A stretch of DNA of 28,629 nt from a virus. Below, piece by piece: positions 7,270 through 14,623 of this stretch (positions within the stretch are counted from its first letter, which is position 1; each line of letters opens with the position of its first letter). The notes under the pieces are model-generated. The model was not told the DNA's origin. It saw only the letters and a list, made by a program, of their open reading frames with translations, and did no database searches. Location: positions 1-28,629 of the IMG/VR virus record IMGVR_UViG_3300020446_001245; one strand, given 5' to 3'. The position numbers were made by a program, and so were the translations under genes.

Positions 7270-8695
7270 AATGCACTGTTGTTCCAAATGGTGCTTGCAT
7301 TTCTTTGTCAGCATGACCATGAATAACAAATAATGTATCACAATATTCAGTTTCACCCCAAGAATCAAAAGGATATCCATCTGTAAACATAATTAATTTT
7401 TTAGGTTCTATATTACGTTCTCTCATATATCTCCAATTTGTCATAAAGTCGGTTCCTCCACCGCCTACAACTTTGTAATTTGCTATATCATCCGCATCGT
7501 CTGCCGTAAATACTGCTTCATTATAAACTTTTGTATCAAAACACCAGATTCTAATTTTAAAATCTTTGTATTCTTCCATTATGCCTTTTACTTCACTTAA
7601 GAAGTCTTTTGCTTGATCGTCACCAATAGAGCCACTCATATCTATACTGATGCAAATATCGATAGTTTCTTCAACTTGCATACCTGGAAGTATTGCACCT
7701 GTATGCCAACCTTTTCTGTTTGGACGGATAAAAGTGTAATCACTTTTAATTATACTCTGTATCTGTTGACGTAGTATTTGTCTCCAATTCATTTTAGGTT
7801 CAGTAAGTTCCTTAATCATTCTAGCAATTTCGCCAGGAACATTACCTGCACCAGCACTTTGAGCCGCGGCTAAAACTGCCTCTTTAATTTCATCTTTTAT
7901 AGCTTGTTTCGCCTCTTCTGAAAGAGCTTTTGATTCGCCTTTAGTTGATCCATCTTTATTGTCATCGTTACTATTACCAGGACCTTCTCCCCATTGAAAA
8001 TGTTCATCTAAAAGTTCTCCTAATTGATCAATATCAATCTTTTCTGCATTTTCAAATAGCTCATCGTATATTTCTTCGCTAGTCCATGATTCATATTTCA
8101 TATCTTGGTAACATTCGATGAGTTTTGGTTTTTCACCAATTCTATCTCTAACAAGTAAATTGTTTACTTTATAATCACAAGCAATATTATAAAGTTTAGG
8201 ATGCCTATCTTCTCTTCTTGTTAAGTGATCAAACACCATATGTAATATTTCATGTGCAATAACAAATTCTATTTCTTTATTGCTCAAAGCATTAAAAAAT
8301 TGTGTATTAAAATAAAGAAAACGACCATCTACAGCCGCAGTTGGTATATGTTTATCAGCCGCTTTAATCCTTAACCTAGTGGCCATATTTCCAAAGAAGG
8401 GATGTCTTAGTAGTAGTCCAACACGAGCAGTAATTATTCGATCAAGCACGTCTTTACGCATCACTTCAAGATCTTCATCCGAAATATTAGGATCTGGTTC
8501 CCAGTTCTTTTTCTTAAGATCTTTCTTTACTTTATCTACGGCTTTGCCTAAGTCTTTAACTTTTTTACCAATTTTTGGAGCAGAACCCGGAACAGGCATA
8601 TGATTTACATCTGCATAATCACCATCCATGCCATGTTTAATTATTTCTTCAACCATAGCATTTTCTTCATTTATTTGCTTTTGTGTCAGTGCCAT
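7250..8695 (-). CDS. VWA-like metallopeptidase-domain protein, partner of MoxR ATPase
   Basis: Two parts are visible. The N-terminal half (about 75-200) has a zinc-peptidase-like HEILH (His148, Glu149, His152) inside IAHEILHMVFDHL, as in the DUF2201-type putative metallopeptidases. The C-terminal part (about 340-480) is a von Willebrand A-like domain whose metal site is seen as IDMSGS (Asp352, Ser354, Ser356), GGGGTD (Thr415, Asp416) and FTDG (Asp439). A hydrophilic Asp/Asn/Lys linker lies between (about 235-290). Such proteins usually work with MoxR-type AAA ATPases as chaperone-like pairs that insert metals or remodel targets, and a MoxR gene lies directly upstream. Ribosome site GAGGGAAG and a sigma70-like promoter at 8724-8752 precede it. 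The target in a phage is unknown. Confidence 0.85.
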   Translation of the reverse strand: MALTQKQINEENAMVEEIIKHGMDGDYADVNHMPVPGSAPKIGKKVKDLGKAVDKVKKDLKKKNWEPDPNISDEDLEVMRKDVLDRIITARVGLLLRHPFFGNMATRLRIKAADKHIPTAAVDGRFLYFNTQFFNALSNKEIEFVIAHEILHMVFDHLTRREDRHPKLYNIACDYKVNNLLVRDRIGEKPKLIECYQDMKYESWTSEEIYDELFENAEKIDIDQLGELLDEHFQWGEGPGNSNDDNKDGSTKGESKALSEEAKQAIKDEIKEAVLAAAQSAGAGNVPGEIARMIKELTEPKMNWRQILRQQIQSIIKSDYTFIRPNRKGWHTGAILPGMQVEETIDICISIDMSGSIGDDQAKDFLSEVKGIMEEYKDFKIRIWCFDTKVYNEAVFTADDADDIANYKVVGGGGTDFMTNWRYMRERNIEPKKLIMFTDGYPFDSWGETEYCDTLFVIHGHADKEMQAPFGTTVHYEEAVA

Positions 8696-8723
8696 TTCGT
8701 ACTTCCCTCTTTGTTATATGTAT

Positions 8724-8752
8724 AATATAGCATTATTTAATCTATATGTCAA
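8724..8752 (-). promoter_or_regulatory. sigma70-like promoter for the VWA gene
   Basis: Minus strand: -35 TTGACA (8747-8752), 17-base spacer ending in TGC (extended -10), -10 TATATT (8724-8729). The expected RNA start is near 8717, about 22 bases before the ATG at 8695. It lies just downstream of the intrinsic terminator of the MoxR gene, so the VWA gene is a separate transcription unit. Confidence 0.8.
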
Positions 8753-8761
8753 CCTAAAATA

Positions 8762-8794
8762 GAAAAAATGGGCAGTAAAATACATTACTGCCCA
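8762..8794 (-). terminator. intrinsic terminator after the MoxR gene
   Basis: On the minus strand TGGGCAGTAA pairs with TTACTGCCCA (10 base pairs, six-base loop, 8769-8794) and is followed at once by TTTTTTCT. It starts 13 bases after the MoxR stop codon. It is the only clear rho-independent terminator I found in the window. Confidence 0.9.
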
Positions 8795-8807
8795 AATATA
8801 TGACTCA

Positions 8808-9896
8808 TTAAACGTTTTGGGCCGCCTTGATATATTTCCCATAACGGTCATGAAACTCATCAAAACAAGCAACTGCATCCGGATCAATAGGAAGATTGTA
8901 TTGGGTAAGAGCTAATTTAATGCCCATTACTACCAATTCAGTCTCAAAATTATCCATAGCAAACCTTAAAAAGTTATTAACTTTATCGTCAAACTTTTTA
9001 TCATTTTTATCGCTTGCTTCTTTAAGCTCGTAGCAAAGAGATACAGTTAAGGAATACTTTGCACTGATTTCTTCTGTATTAAGCTCTTTTACTTTGCCTG
9101 CCAAAACATCACTTGGATTTGGCATATTTGCCGCTACTTTTCTATGAGCCATAAACTTTACAGCCAAACCTTCACCTACTGAACCTGCTACTAGGTCTGT
9201 AGTTGTAGCTTCGTCTGGATCATCTTCTTCAATAAGTTCACTAACAAAACTCCACGAACGTGGTGTAGCAAATGAACGACTTGGACTTTTTGGATCAAAA
9301 TCATATAAGTCCTGTTTTGCAAACTGCAAATAACCAACTACATCTTGATGTATTGTGTTAATTACTGCCCAAGCAAACCAATCATCAAAATTAACTTCAA
9401 GTTCTAAGTGTACAAATCGATTAGCTAACGGTGAAGGCATTCTATAAGTAACACCTTTATCAGCTTCTCTATTACCTGCCGCAACAATAATTACATTATC
9501 AGGTAATACATATTGACCTACACGTCTGTTCAAAATTAACTGATAAGCCGCCGCTTGTACTGCCGGAGCCGCAGAGTTCATCTCATCAAAAAAGACAACA
9601 ATATTGTCGTATTTCGACGCCATTTCTTCGTCTGGCAATTCACTAGGTGCACCCCAAACCATTTTGCCTTGATTAGCATCAAAGTATGGAATACCTTTAA
9701 TATCAGTAGGTTCCCAAAGTGATAGTCTAATATCTATTAAATGGCTATTAGGCATTTCGTCTGTAACCTGCCTAACAATATCGGATTTACCAATACCTGG
9801 AGGTCCCCAGATAAAAATTGGTCTTTTCTTTCCAAATGCCCTACGAATGCTTTTCTTAGCTTTATTAGGGCTAACTGTTCGAACTTGTGTGTCCAT
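8808..9896 (-). CDS. MoxR-type AAA+ ATPase
   Basis: ATP-driven chaperone-like enzyme of the MoxR family. Visible motifs are Walker A GPPGIGKS (31-38), Walker B VVFFDE (100-105, Asp104 and Glu105), sensor-1 Asn142 in VAAGN, and an arginine-finger type SPLANRF (155-161). A variable helical lid follows to residue 362. It is encoded immediately before the VWA/metallopeptidase gene, the classical partner arrangement. Unlike most neighbours it is an independent unit: its own sigma70-like promoter (9939-9967), ribosome site AGAGGAAT, and an intrinsic terminator after its stop. Whether it acts on host or phage proteins is not visible. The family assignment is firm. Confidence 0.9.
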   Translation of the reverse strand: MDTQVRTVSPNKAKKSIRRAFGKKRPIFIWGPPGIGKSDIVRQVTDEMPNSHLIDIRLSLWEPTDIKGIPYFDANQGKMVWGAPSELPDEEMASKYDNIVVFFDEMNSAAPAVQAAAYQLILNRRVGQYVLPDNVIIVAAGNREADKGVTYRMPSPLANRFVHLELEVNFDDWFAWAVINTIHQDVVGYLQFAKQDLYDFDPKSPSRSFATPRSWSFVSELIEEDDPDEATTTDLVAGSVGEGLAVKFMAHRKVAANMPNPSDVLAGKVKELNTEEISAKYSLTVSLCYELKEASDKNDKKFDDKVNNFLRFAMDNFETELVVMGIKLALTQYNLPIDPDAVACFDEFHDRYGKYIKAAQNV

Positions 9897-9938
9897 TTTT
9901 GTATTCCTCTTTTAATTATCTATCAGTGCTTATACTTA

Positions 9939-9967
9939 ACTATAGCAAAATTATAATGCTATGTCAA
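9939..9967 (-). promoter_or_regulatory. sigma70-like promoter for the MoxR gene, overlapping the SWIM gene stop
   Basis: Minus strand: -35 TTGACA (9962-9967), 17-base spacer ending in TGC, -10 TATAGT (9939-9944). The TGA stop codon of the SWIM gene (9964-9966) is the centre of the -35 hexamer. Confidence 0.8.
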
Positions 9968-10173
9968 CCTATTTCTAACCAAGTTTTTTCAATTAATTTA
10001 ATATGCTTGCATTTTTTATATGCAGGGCAATCGCAACTGAAACCTTTGTCTTGCATTTCTACAGTATATATGTCGCCTTTGCTACCAACCACTGGCCATT
10101 GAATTCCTACGGCCCAATGATTCTTTGTATTGATATGTTCACTAGCATATACAGATGGTCCATATTTAGACAT
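9964..10173 (-). CDS. stand-alone SWIM zinc-finger protein, 69 aa
   Basis: The C-terminal half holds a SWIM zinc motif, CxCx5CxH (Cys47, Cys49, Cys55, His57) in FSCDCPAYKKCKHIKL. The N-terminal half is a short beta-like region with WAVGIQWP and GDIYTVEM that leads into the finger, as in larger SWIM proteins. SWIM fingers bind DNA or proteins and are usually one part of larger enzymes; here the finger is nearly the whole protein. The start overlaps the preceding gene by eight bases (ATGTCTAA). The stop codon lies inside the -35 box of the MoxR promoter. Confidence 0.78.
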   Translation of the reverse strand: MSKYGPSVYASEHINTKNHWAVGIQWPVVGSKGDIYTVEMQDKGFSCDCPAYKKCKHIKLIEKTWLEIG

Positions 10174-10552
10174 TAACTTCCTCCTTAGAAGAAAACTGCT
10201 CTTTTGCCGCTTTGAGCATAATATCTGTCATAATAGGCTCTAATGTTTTTTCCAGTTGTTGGAAATAATTTTGACTTATACCACCTCTAGTGTATACACC
10301 AAAGCCAAAGAACTGTCTAAAATGTGAACCTCTGTTCATTAACCCATTGTTAAACAAATCGTAGATAAGATTTTGTGCTACTCTAAATTTTTCTAAGTTT
10401 TTATTCTTAGATCTAGCAAACTCAACTGAACCTTCACAAGGTATAAGTTCGTCTAGTTTTTCTTGAAGTGATTTAAAACCTTCATTGATTGCCCAAGAAT
10501 TACCAAACAATTCACCTTGTTCTCCAACATACATATCATCTAATTTTTTCAT
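10166..10552 (-). CDS. unknown protein, 128 aa
   Basis: I do not recognise this protein. It has a charged N-terminus, a predicted helix (INEGFKSLQEKLDELI), then a region with RVAQNLIYDLFNNGLMNRGS and FRQFFGFGVYTRGG, and a C-terminal helix ending SSKEEVNV. No metal site or catalytic motif is evident. It is the first gene after the promoter at 10585-10613, with AGAGGG as ribosome site, and is followed by the SWIM gene with overlap, so the two are one unit. The early-type promoter suggests expression soon after infection. Confidence 0.62.
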   Translation of the reverse strand: MKKLDDMYVGEQGELFGNSWAINEGFKSLQEKLDELIPCEGSVEFARSKNKNLEKFRVAQNLIYDLFNNGLMNRGSHFRQFFGFGVYTRGGISQNYFQQLEKTLEPIMTDIMLKAAKEQFSSKEEVNV

Positions 10553-10584
10553 AATGCCCTCTATGTTTTATTAACTATACATAT

Positions 10585-10613
10585 ACATTAGCATCTTTTT
10601 AACGCAAGGTCAA
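10585..10613 (-). promoter_or_regulatory. sigma70-like promoter overlapping the Smr gene stop
   Basis: Minus strand: -35 TTGACC (10608-10613), 17-base spacer ending in TGC, -10 TAATGT (10585-10590). The TGA stop of the Smr gene (10610-10612) lies inside the -35 box. The -10 is a weak match, helped by the extended TGn. Confidence 0.65.
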
Positions 10614-10840
10614 CCTTTTTTTACAAAAAATATAGTAAAAGATCCTGGATTATATTTTGTTTGTCTATATTCTTTTAGACGGGGATGATTGCTTACCCAT
10701 GTAGGAAATTCTTTCATCATTTGGCCTTGCCCTGTAATTACTGTACACCGTTTTACACCTTTATAATAGGCATTTTCAACTTTTTGGTTAAATTTACGCC
10801 AAGCCTCGTGTACGTGATAACCATGTAAATCAATCCGCAT
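10610..10840 (-). CDS. Smr-domain protein, 76 aa
   Basis: A minimal Smr (small MutS-related) domain, a fold with nuclease activity on DNA or RNA in several proteins. The signature IDLHG lies at residues 3-7 and the TGQG turn at 36-39 in VITGQGQMMKEFPTWV. The usual C-terminal strand follows (GSFTIFFVKKG). The length fits a bare Smr domain with no extra modules. The start overlaps the preceding gene by 11 bases, so translation is likely coupled. Its stop codon is part of a promoter. It may act in phage DNA or mRNA processing; this is inferred from the family only. Confidence 0.82.
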   Translation of the reverse strand: MRIDLHGYHVHEAWRKFNQKVENAYYKGVKRCTVITGQGQMMKEFPTWVSNHPRLKEYRQTKYNPGSFTIFFVKKG

Positions 10841-11219
10841 TTTTATTTGATCTATTCATTGCTTTAGTTAATCCATATTTCCTTAAATCACCACTAAATA
10901 ATGTTAATTCTACTGCTTTCTTTTCATTTGTTACAGTAATACTCCTATTTGTTAAGTAATAAGGACAATCTATAAATTTATCTAAAAATATAATCACTTG
11001 TGTGGTTAAAGGCATATCTTTTGGATATGGAATATCATATGTTGCTAGTCCAATTTCTTTTATTGTATCGTAACCTTGATCAGTTAGTCTAAGACCACCA
11101 ACATTTTTTTCTCTTGTGTTTTTCCACCACAAAGGCAAATATTCTTTAACTGATAAGTCATTTTGACTTTTTCCTAATTCTTTTAAGAAAATTTTTGTAT
11201 AGGTTTGTTTATTAGACAT
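10830..11219 (-). CDS. unknown protein, 129 aa
   Basis: Compact protein with a basic N-terminus, WWKNTREKNVGGLRLTDQGY resembling a winged-helix-like turn, and a beta-hairpin-like middle (YYLTNRSITVTNEKKAVELT) followed by FSGDLRKYG. The LRLTDQGY pattern recalls small DNA-binding proteins, but I cannot name the family. It starts at a TAATG junction with the gene before it and overlaps the Smr gene by 11 bases. Nucleic-acid binding is a guess from shape and neighbours. Confidence 0.62.
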   Translation of the reverse strand: MSNKQTYTKIFLKELGKSQNDLSVKEYLPLWWKNTREKNVGGLRLTDQGYDTIKEIGLATYDIPYPKDMPLTTQVIIFLDKFIDCPYYLTNRSITVTNEKKAVELTLFSGDLRKYGLTKAMNRSNKNAD

Positions 11220-11503
11220 TAATCAATTTGTTCACCTTCGACTAATTTTACCACTGTAAATTCATCTGTTTTGAACATTTCATTAAGTTTTTTTGCTAAG
11301 TTATGTGCGTGTCCTGGATTTGAAAAACTTGTTTTCTTGTATTTAGGTCCAGGATAATTTGTTAATGAATTACTACTTTTTAAATTAAAAGGTTTGTTTT
11401 TAAAAAACACAGCCCATATTGCTTCAGCTTCTAAAACTTGTTCGGATTTATAAGTTACATTGTTAGTAAACTCTAATAATACGTTTGGTTTTGGTCTACT
11501 CAT
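11219..11503 (-). CDS. unknown protein, 94 aa
   Basis: Small basic protein. The middle is Asn/Ser/Lys-rich (SSNSLTNYPGPKYKKTSFSN); the C-terminal part NPGHAHNLAKKLNEMFKTDE then FTVVKL looks like a helix and strand of a small domain. No catalytic motif is seen. AAGGAT serves as ribosome site. The 59-base gap upstream contains a GATAAATA, one base off the T4 late box, with plausible spacing. Function is unknown. Confidence 0.6.
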   Translation of the reverse strand: MSRPKPNVLLEFTNNVTYKSEQVLEAEAIWAVFFKNKPFNLKSSNSLTNYPGPKYKKTSFSNPGHAHNLAKKLNEMFKTDEFTVVKLVEGEQID

Positions 11504-11532
11504 TAGCGATCCTTATTAATAATATACGCATA

Positions 11533-11540
11533 TATTTATC
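11533..11540 (-). promoter_or_regulatory. possible late-type promoter box (GATAAATA, one mismatch)
   Basis: Minus-strand GATAAATA lies about 30 bases before the ATG at 11503, in the only non-coding gap of this stretch (11504-11562). One base differs from TATAAATA and there is no sigma70-like -35/-10 pair here. This is weak. Confidence 0.25.
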
Positions 11541-11562
11541 TTTTAAAAAGAGTTATATGGTA

Positions 11563-11805
11563 TTATTTCCAATCAGAATCTGAACCAAATACTACTTCAA
11601 TATCTTCCATATTAGTACTAGCATTTTCTTTAACAAATTTTTCTAAGTCCCCGTTCATACGTGCCATAACAATACCTAATGTGAATGCAAGGTTTTTTGC
11701 ATTTACCATATCAAGCCTTAATTCTCTAGCACGACTGCTTTCAGCGGCTTTTACTTGTTGTATAAATTGTTGTATACTAGCAGTATTAAGGGGTTCTATT
11801 GGCAT
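11563..11805 (-). CDS. unknown protein, 80 aa
   Basis: Mostly helical by composition: TASIQQFIQQVKAAESSRAR, then LRLDMVNAKNLAFTLGIVMARMNGDLEKFV, ending in an acidic tail (EDIEVVFGSDSDWK). The ATG overlaps the preceding gene by 20 bases. The pattern of a helical body with an acidic tail is seen in small phage accessory proteins, but I cannot name a family. Confidence 0.6.
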   Translation of the reverse strand: MPIEPLNTASIQQFIQQVKAAESSRARELRLDMVNAKNLAFTLGIVMARMNGDLEKFVKENASTNMEDIEVVFGSDSDWK

Positions 11806-12256
11806 TTGATAATGCGGCTTTCATTTCTATTTCTGTTTTATATGGTCCTAAATATTTATTTCGTTGTAAAGTAATTAATTTAGGACAATAACTTTTTAAC
11901 CAATTTATATTGAATTTAACCAAGTAATATCCTGCACAATACAAGCTTTTGGATTTTTTACTTTTTGTAAATATTGGCAATTTTTCTTTAATATCATACA
12001 TACTGTTAAATGGCTCAGATCTTGTAGGATATCCATGAACTTCTTTTTCATTTGTTGTATTAGCAGGCAGAGTGGCAACAAATAAATTTTTACCAAGTTT
12101 GCGTTTTAACGCATTTTCGCTTTTATACCTACTCACTGTTCCTTTAGAAGCAACTACAAATCCTTCTTCTTCTTTGGATAATGTACCAATTCTTATTCCT
12201 TCTTCTTCAACTATCCAAAATTTATTTTCTAGTATTGGTTTAGCCTTTACAGTCAT
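11786..12256 (-). CDS. unknown protein, 156 aa
   Basis: The first third is beta-rich and charged (KFWIVEEEGIRIGTLSKEEE, then FVVASKGTVSRYKSENALK). A linker contains HGYPTRSEPFNSMYDIKEKL. The C-terminal part has Cys-containing YCAGYYLVKF, WLKSYCPKLITL, and KYLGPYKTEIEMKAALSNAN. Two repeats of the same small fold (a strand followed by a helix starting Y-K-(S/T)-E, near 44 and 138) can be guessed: SRYKSENALKRKL and GPYKTEIEMKAAL. The start overlaps the exonuclease stop by four bases (ATGA). Function is unknown. Confidence 0.62.
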   Translation of the reverse strand: MTVKAKPILENKFWIVEEEGIRIGTLSKEEEGFVVASKGTVSRYKSENALKRKLGKNLFVATLPANTTNEKEVHGYPTRSEPFNSMYDIKEKLPIFTKSKKSKSLYCAGYYLVKFNINWLKSYCPKLITLQRNKYLGPYKTEIEMKAALSNANRTP

Positions 12257-13233
12257 GATTTATACCTCGCTTGTAATGGTTCAGCAAAAGACGCCGCTTG
12301 ATCTGCAATTCTTTGTAAATCCCATTTAGCACAAAATTTAAGTAATCTCATGCCAACTTGGCTTATGTTTTTGCTTTTAGAAGATGATATCGTGTTTTTA
12401 ATTTCATCTTTAATATGTGTTGGCTGTGCAGTTAAATCACACAAAATAACATTTCTATTATAATCATCTAGTACACGATGTTCTATACCTTCATGATCTA
12501 CCCAACGTTGTAGCATCATATTATTCCAATTGAAGCCTTTAGTATCTTTATCTGCAAATGCTTCAACAAGACCAACTTTATTCTTTGTACCCTTTTTACG
12601 TACACCAGGATATGCACTAAAAACATTATCACTAGTATCACCACGCATACACTTTTCAAATAACATATATTCTGGATTTGGTGCAGGCTTTTCTAGTTTA
12701 GTTTTCTTGTCAATTACAGGATTACCTTTCTTGTCAAAATAACCTTCGTGTGTAATTGTAATGTCTTGTATTCCGTTGTATTGTTTTACATTTGGAGCAA
12801 CTAACTGTGCAAAGTCACCATCTGTAGAAACAATAACGTGTTTATCATTAGGGTGTGTTTGTATCCAACCAGCAATTAAATCATCTGCTTCAAGTACCGG
12901 ATTCTGTAAAACTGTGCAATTTGTTTTATCACTTACAAAGTTTTTAAATTCATCAAATACTTCCCAAAATACTTTATCTTCTTCCGCTTCTACTTTGGAT
13001 AAGGCATCTCTTGCTTCTTTTCTATTTCGTTTGTAAGGTTCATAATAATCTTTACGCCAGCTTCTACCTTCTAAACAAAACACAACATGACTTCCTTCAA
13101 AGTCACGCCAAACTTTCTTTATACTAGAAAGAGTTATGTGAATAGCCATGCCTATTTTTGTATCAATATCTCCACGCACAACATGGCGAGCACGGAAAAA
13201 TGTATTTGCGGTATCTATCAATATGTAAGTCAT
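12253..13233 (-). CDS. rnh: 5'-3' exonuclease / flap endonuclease, T4 RNase H type
   Basis: Removes RNA primers and 5' flaps during replication. The active-site acidic residues are visible in order: Asp7 in LIDTAN, the basic SWRKDYYEPYKRNR arch segment (58-71), EADD (115-118), STDGD (Asp138, Asp140) and GDTSDN (Asp199, Asp202), followed by a helix-hairpin-like GVRKKGTKNKV. The length of 326 residues is close to T4 RNase H (about 305). There is no Shine-Dalgarno: a -10-like TATAGT ends nine bases before the ATG, so a transcript from that promoter would be almost leaderless. Read-through from the gene upstream is the alternative. It is followed by small genes with ATGA overlap. Confidence 0.9.
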   Translation of the reverse strand: MTYILIDTANTFFRARHVVRGDIDTKIGMAIHITLSSIKKVWRDFEGSHVVFCLEGRSWRKDYYEPYKRNRKEARDALSKVEAEEDKVFWEVFDEFKNFVSDKTNCTVLQNPVLEADDLIAGWIQTHPNDKHVIVSTDGDFAQLVAPNVKQYNGIQDITITHEGYFDKKGNPVIDKKTKLEKPAPNPEYMLFEKCMRGDTSDNVFSAYPGVRKKGTKNKVGLVEAFADKDTKGFNWNNMMLQRWVDHEGIEHRVLDDYNRNVILCDLTAQPTHIKDEIKNTISSSKSKNISQVGMRLLKFCAKWDLQRIADQAASFAEPLQARYKS

Positions 13234-13239
13234 ACTATT

Positions 13240-13268
13240 ACTATAATATAGTTTTTTTGATTTGTCAA
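13240..13268 (-). promoter_or_regulatory. sigma70-like promoter directly before the exonuclease start
   Basis: Minus strand: -35 TTGACA (13263-13268), 17-base spacer, -10 TATAGT (13240-13245). The upstream gene's TGA stop (13265-13267) is inside the -35 box. The predicted RNA start lies within one or two bases of the ATG at 13233. Confidence 0.7.
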
Positions 13269-13654
13269 GAAATTTCGCTCTTACCTTTATCTATTGGTAC
13301 AACATTAATATAACCTGCACCTCTATCAGTACTTTGTCCTTCTTGTTCAAGCATATTGTATACAATATCTTTAAACCATCTATCTACAATTTCTTCTTCA
13401 GGGTCTGCTTCTTCTCCATAACCAGATTCTATAAGTTGAATAATAAAATATTTGTTCCAATCTAATTCAAAAAATCCATTTCTTACATTATCTTTATTAA
13501 CTTTTACATCTAATACATTAACCCAAGGTTCTTTCTTTTTAGTTGCATAAGCTTTTGGATCTGTTTTAATTAGAACTTTATCTTCTTTTTCATCTAGTTC
13601 TTTTTCTTTTGCAGTAATACCAGTTATGTCTTTAAGCCATTTTTTCATTACCAT
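13265..13654 (-). CDS. unknown acidic/basic protein, 129 aa
   Basis: The N-terminus is Lys/Glu-rich (KKWLKDITGITAKEKELDEK). A conserved-looking core follows: NVLDVKVNKDNVRNGFFELDW, FIIQLIESGYG, an acidic DPEEEIVDRWFKDIVYNML, and a C-terminal GAGYINVVPIDKGK. I cannot name a family. Two starts are possible, ATG at 13654 or 13648; AAGGCGGG upstream fits the second better by spacing. It lies 72 bases downstream of queE, and those 72 bases stay open in the plus-one frame relative to queE. No link to deazaguanine chemistry can be claimed. Confidence 0.62.
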   Translation of the reverse strand: MVMKKWLKDITGITAKEKELDEKEDKVLIKTDPKAYATKKKEPWVNVLDVKVNKDNVRNGFFELDWNKYFIIQLIESGYGEEADPEEEIVDRWFKDIVYNMLEQEGQSTDRGAGYINVVPIDKGKSEIS

Positions 13655-13726
13655 CCCGCCTTTCTAATTGCATCTTGGTCTATTGGTGCTTTCATTGCTT
13701 TTTCCAATTGTTTTTTGTTATGTTCT

Positions 13727-14623
13727 TTAAGTTCCCCAGGCGTTTCCGAATAAGCTGATGTGTAGCCTTGGCGTAAATCTCCATCCTTTTTCCATACAGA
13801 TGTTCGCCACCTCTTGTACGTTGAGGTTGTATTCTTCACTCCTGCCACCCAACGGCATAAGGTATACAGGACACTCCACACCTTCAGCACGATACTCTTC
13901 GACAGCTCTGCCAGCTTCTTCAATGTCAGTACGATCAGCGACAACGAACTTGAGATAAATGTCACTACCGTCCACAAGACTATAATTGTGAGCAACTTTA
14001 GGTTTAATAGCAGTATCCCAAGGTTCTCCACTAACACTAAGTTTCGGGGAGCATGACCATGTGACATTAATCCTGTCGCTATCGTTGAGATAATCGAATA
14101 AATCATTTTTAAGAAATTGTGTAGTATTTGTTTCAAACGTAACATTTTTTAAATCCTGCATTCGTGGATGTTCAAATAATTCAACGTATAGTCGTTGCCA
14201 CGCCAACAACGGTTCGCCTCCAGTCATTATTAAGTGTATGTCCTGGCCGTTATCTTGCACCCACTTTCCATTAGGTGTAAGACTTAATAAATGTTCTACT
14301 ACTTCATCAACAGTTGCTTGCCTGTTAAAGTGCTTAAATTCTGGATATATACTTGCATATGTATCACAGCCTGTGTGTATAATTGGTAAATCTTCAAATC
14401 TATTTGTTTTTTTATGTACTTCGTTGTCTAATAAACCTTGTACTTCTTGATTGTGAATGACGCCTTGTTTTTGTTTGACATCACGCATTGGCTCGCTTCT
14501 ATCCAGTCCAAAGTTCATGCAACGAAAGTTACAACCAAATGTACGAAGGAATACACTAGGTACTCCTACAAACTTGCCTTCACCTTGTACACTATAAAAT
14601 GCTTCGCTATACCTTAGTTTCAT
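13727..14623 (-). CDS. queE: 7-carboxy-7-deazaguanine synthase (QueE-like radical SAM enzyme)
   Basis: Radical SAM enzyme that converts 6-carboxy-tetrahydropterin to 7-carboxy-7-deazaguanine. Visible features are the QueE-type start (YSEAFYSVQGEGKFVGVPSV), the first two cluster cysteines (Cys31 and Cys35 in FGCNFRC), the SAM-binding TGGEPLL (134-140), and the family ending PRLHISLFGNAWGT. The third cluster cysteine is not at its usual place, which is Phe38; the next candidate is Cys86 in IHTGCDTYAS, giving CX3CX50C. Known QueE enzymes vary in this loop (for example CX14CX2C in Burkholderia), and phage relatives seem to share the TGCD(S/T)YAS segment, as far as I recall. The start overlaps folE by four bases (ATGA), so both are translated together for the deazaguanine pathway. 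Confidence 0.88.
   Translation of the reverse strand: MKLRYSEAFYSVQGEGKFVGVPSVFLRTFGCNFRCMNFGLDRSEPMRDVKQKQGVIHNQEVQGLLDNEVHKKTNRFEDLPIIHTGCDTYASIYPEFKHFNRQATVDEVVEHLLSLTPNGKWVQDNGQDIHLIMTGGEPLLAWQRLYVELFEHPRMQDLKNVTFETNTTQFLKNDLFDYLNDSDRINVTWSCSPKLSVSGEPWDTAIKPKVAHNYSLVDGSDIYLKFVVADRTDIEEAGRAVEEYRAEGVECPVYLMPLGGRSEEYNLNVQEVANICMEKGWRFTPRLHISLFGNAWGT

Noticed and set aside
13727-14145. Leu/Ile-rich open frame overlapping queE on the same strand
   Set aside because: QueE shows its start, SAM motif and family ending in its own frame; the other frame is a shadow except perhaps for the short stretch after the QueE stop.
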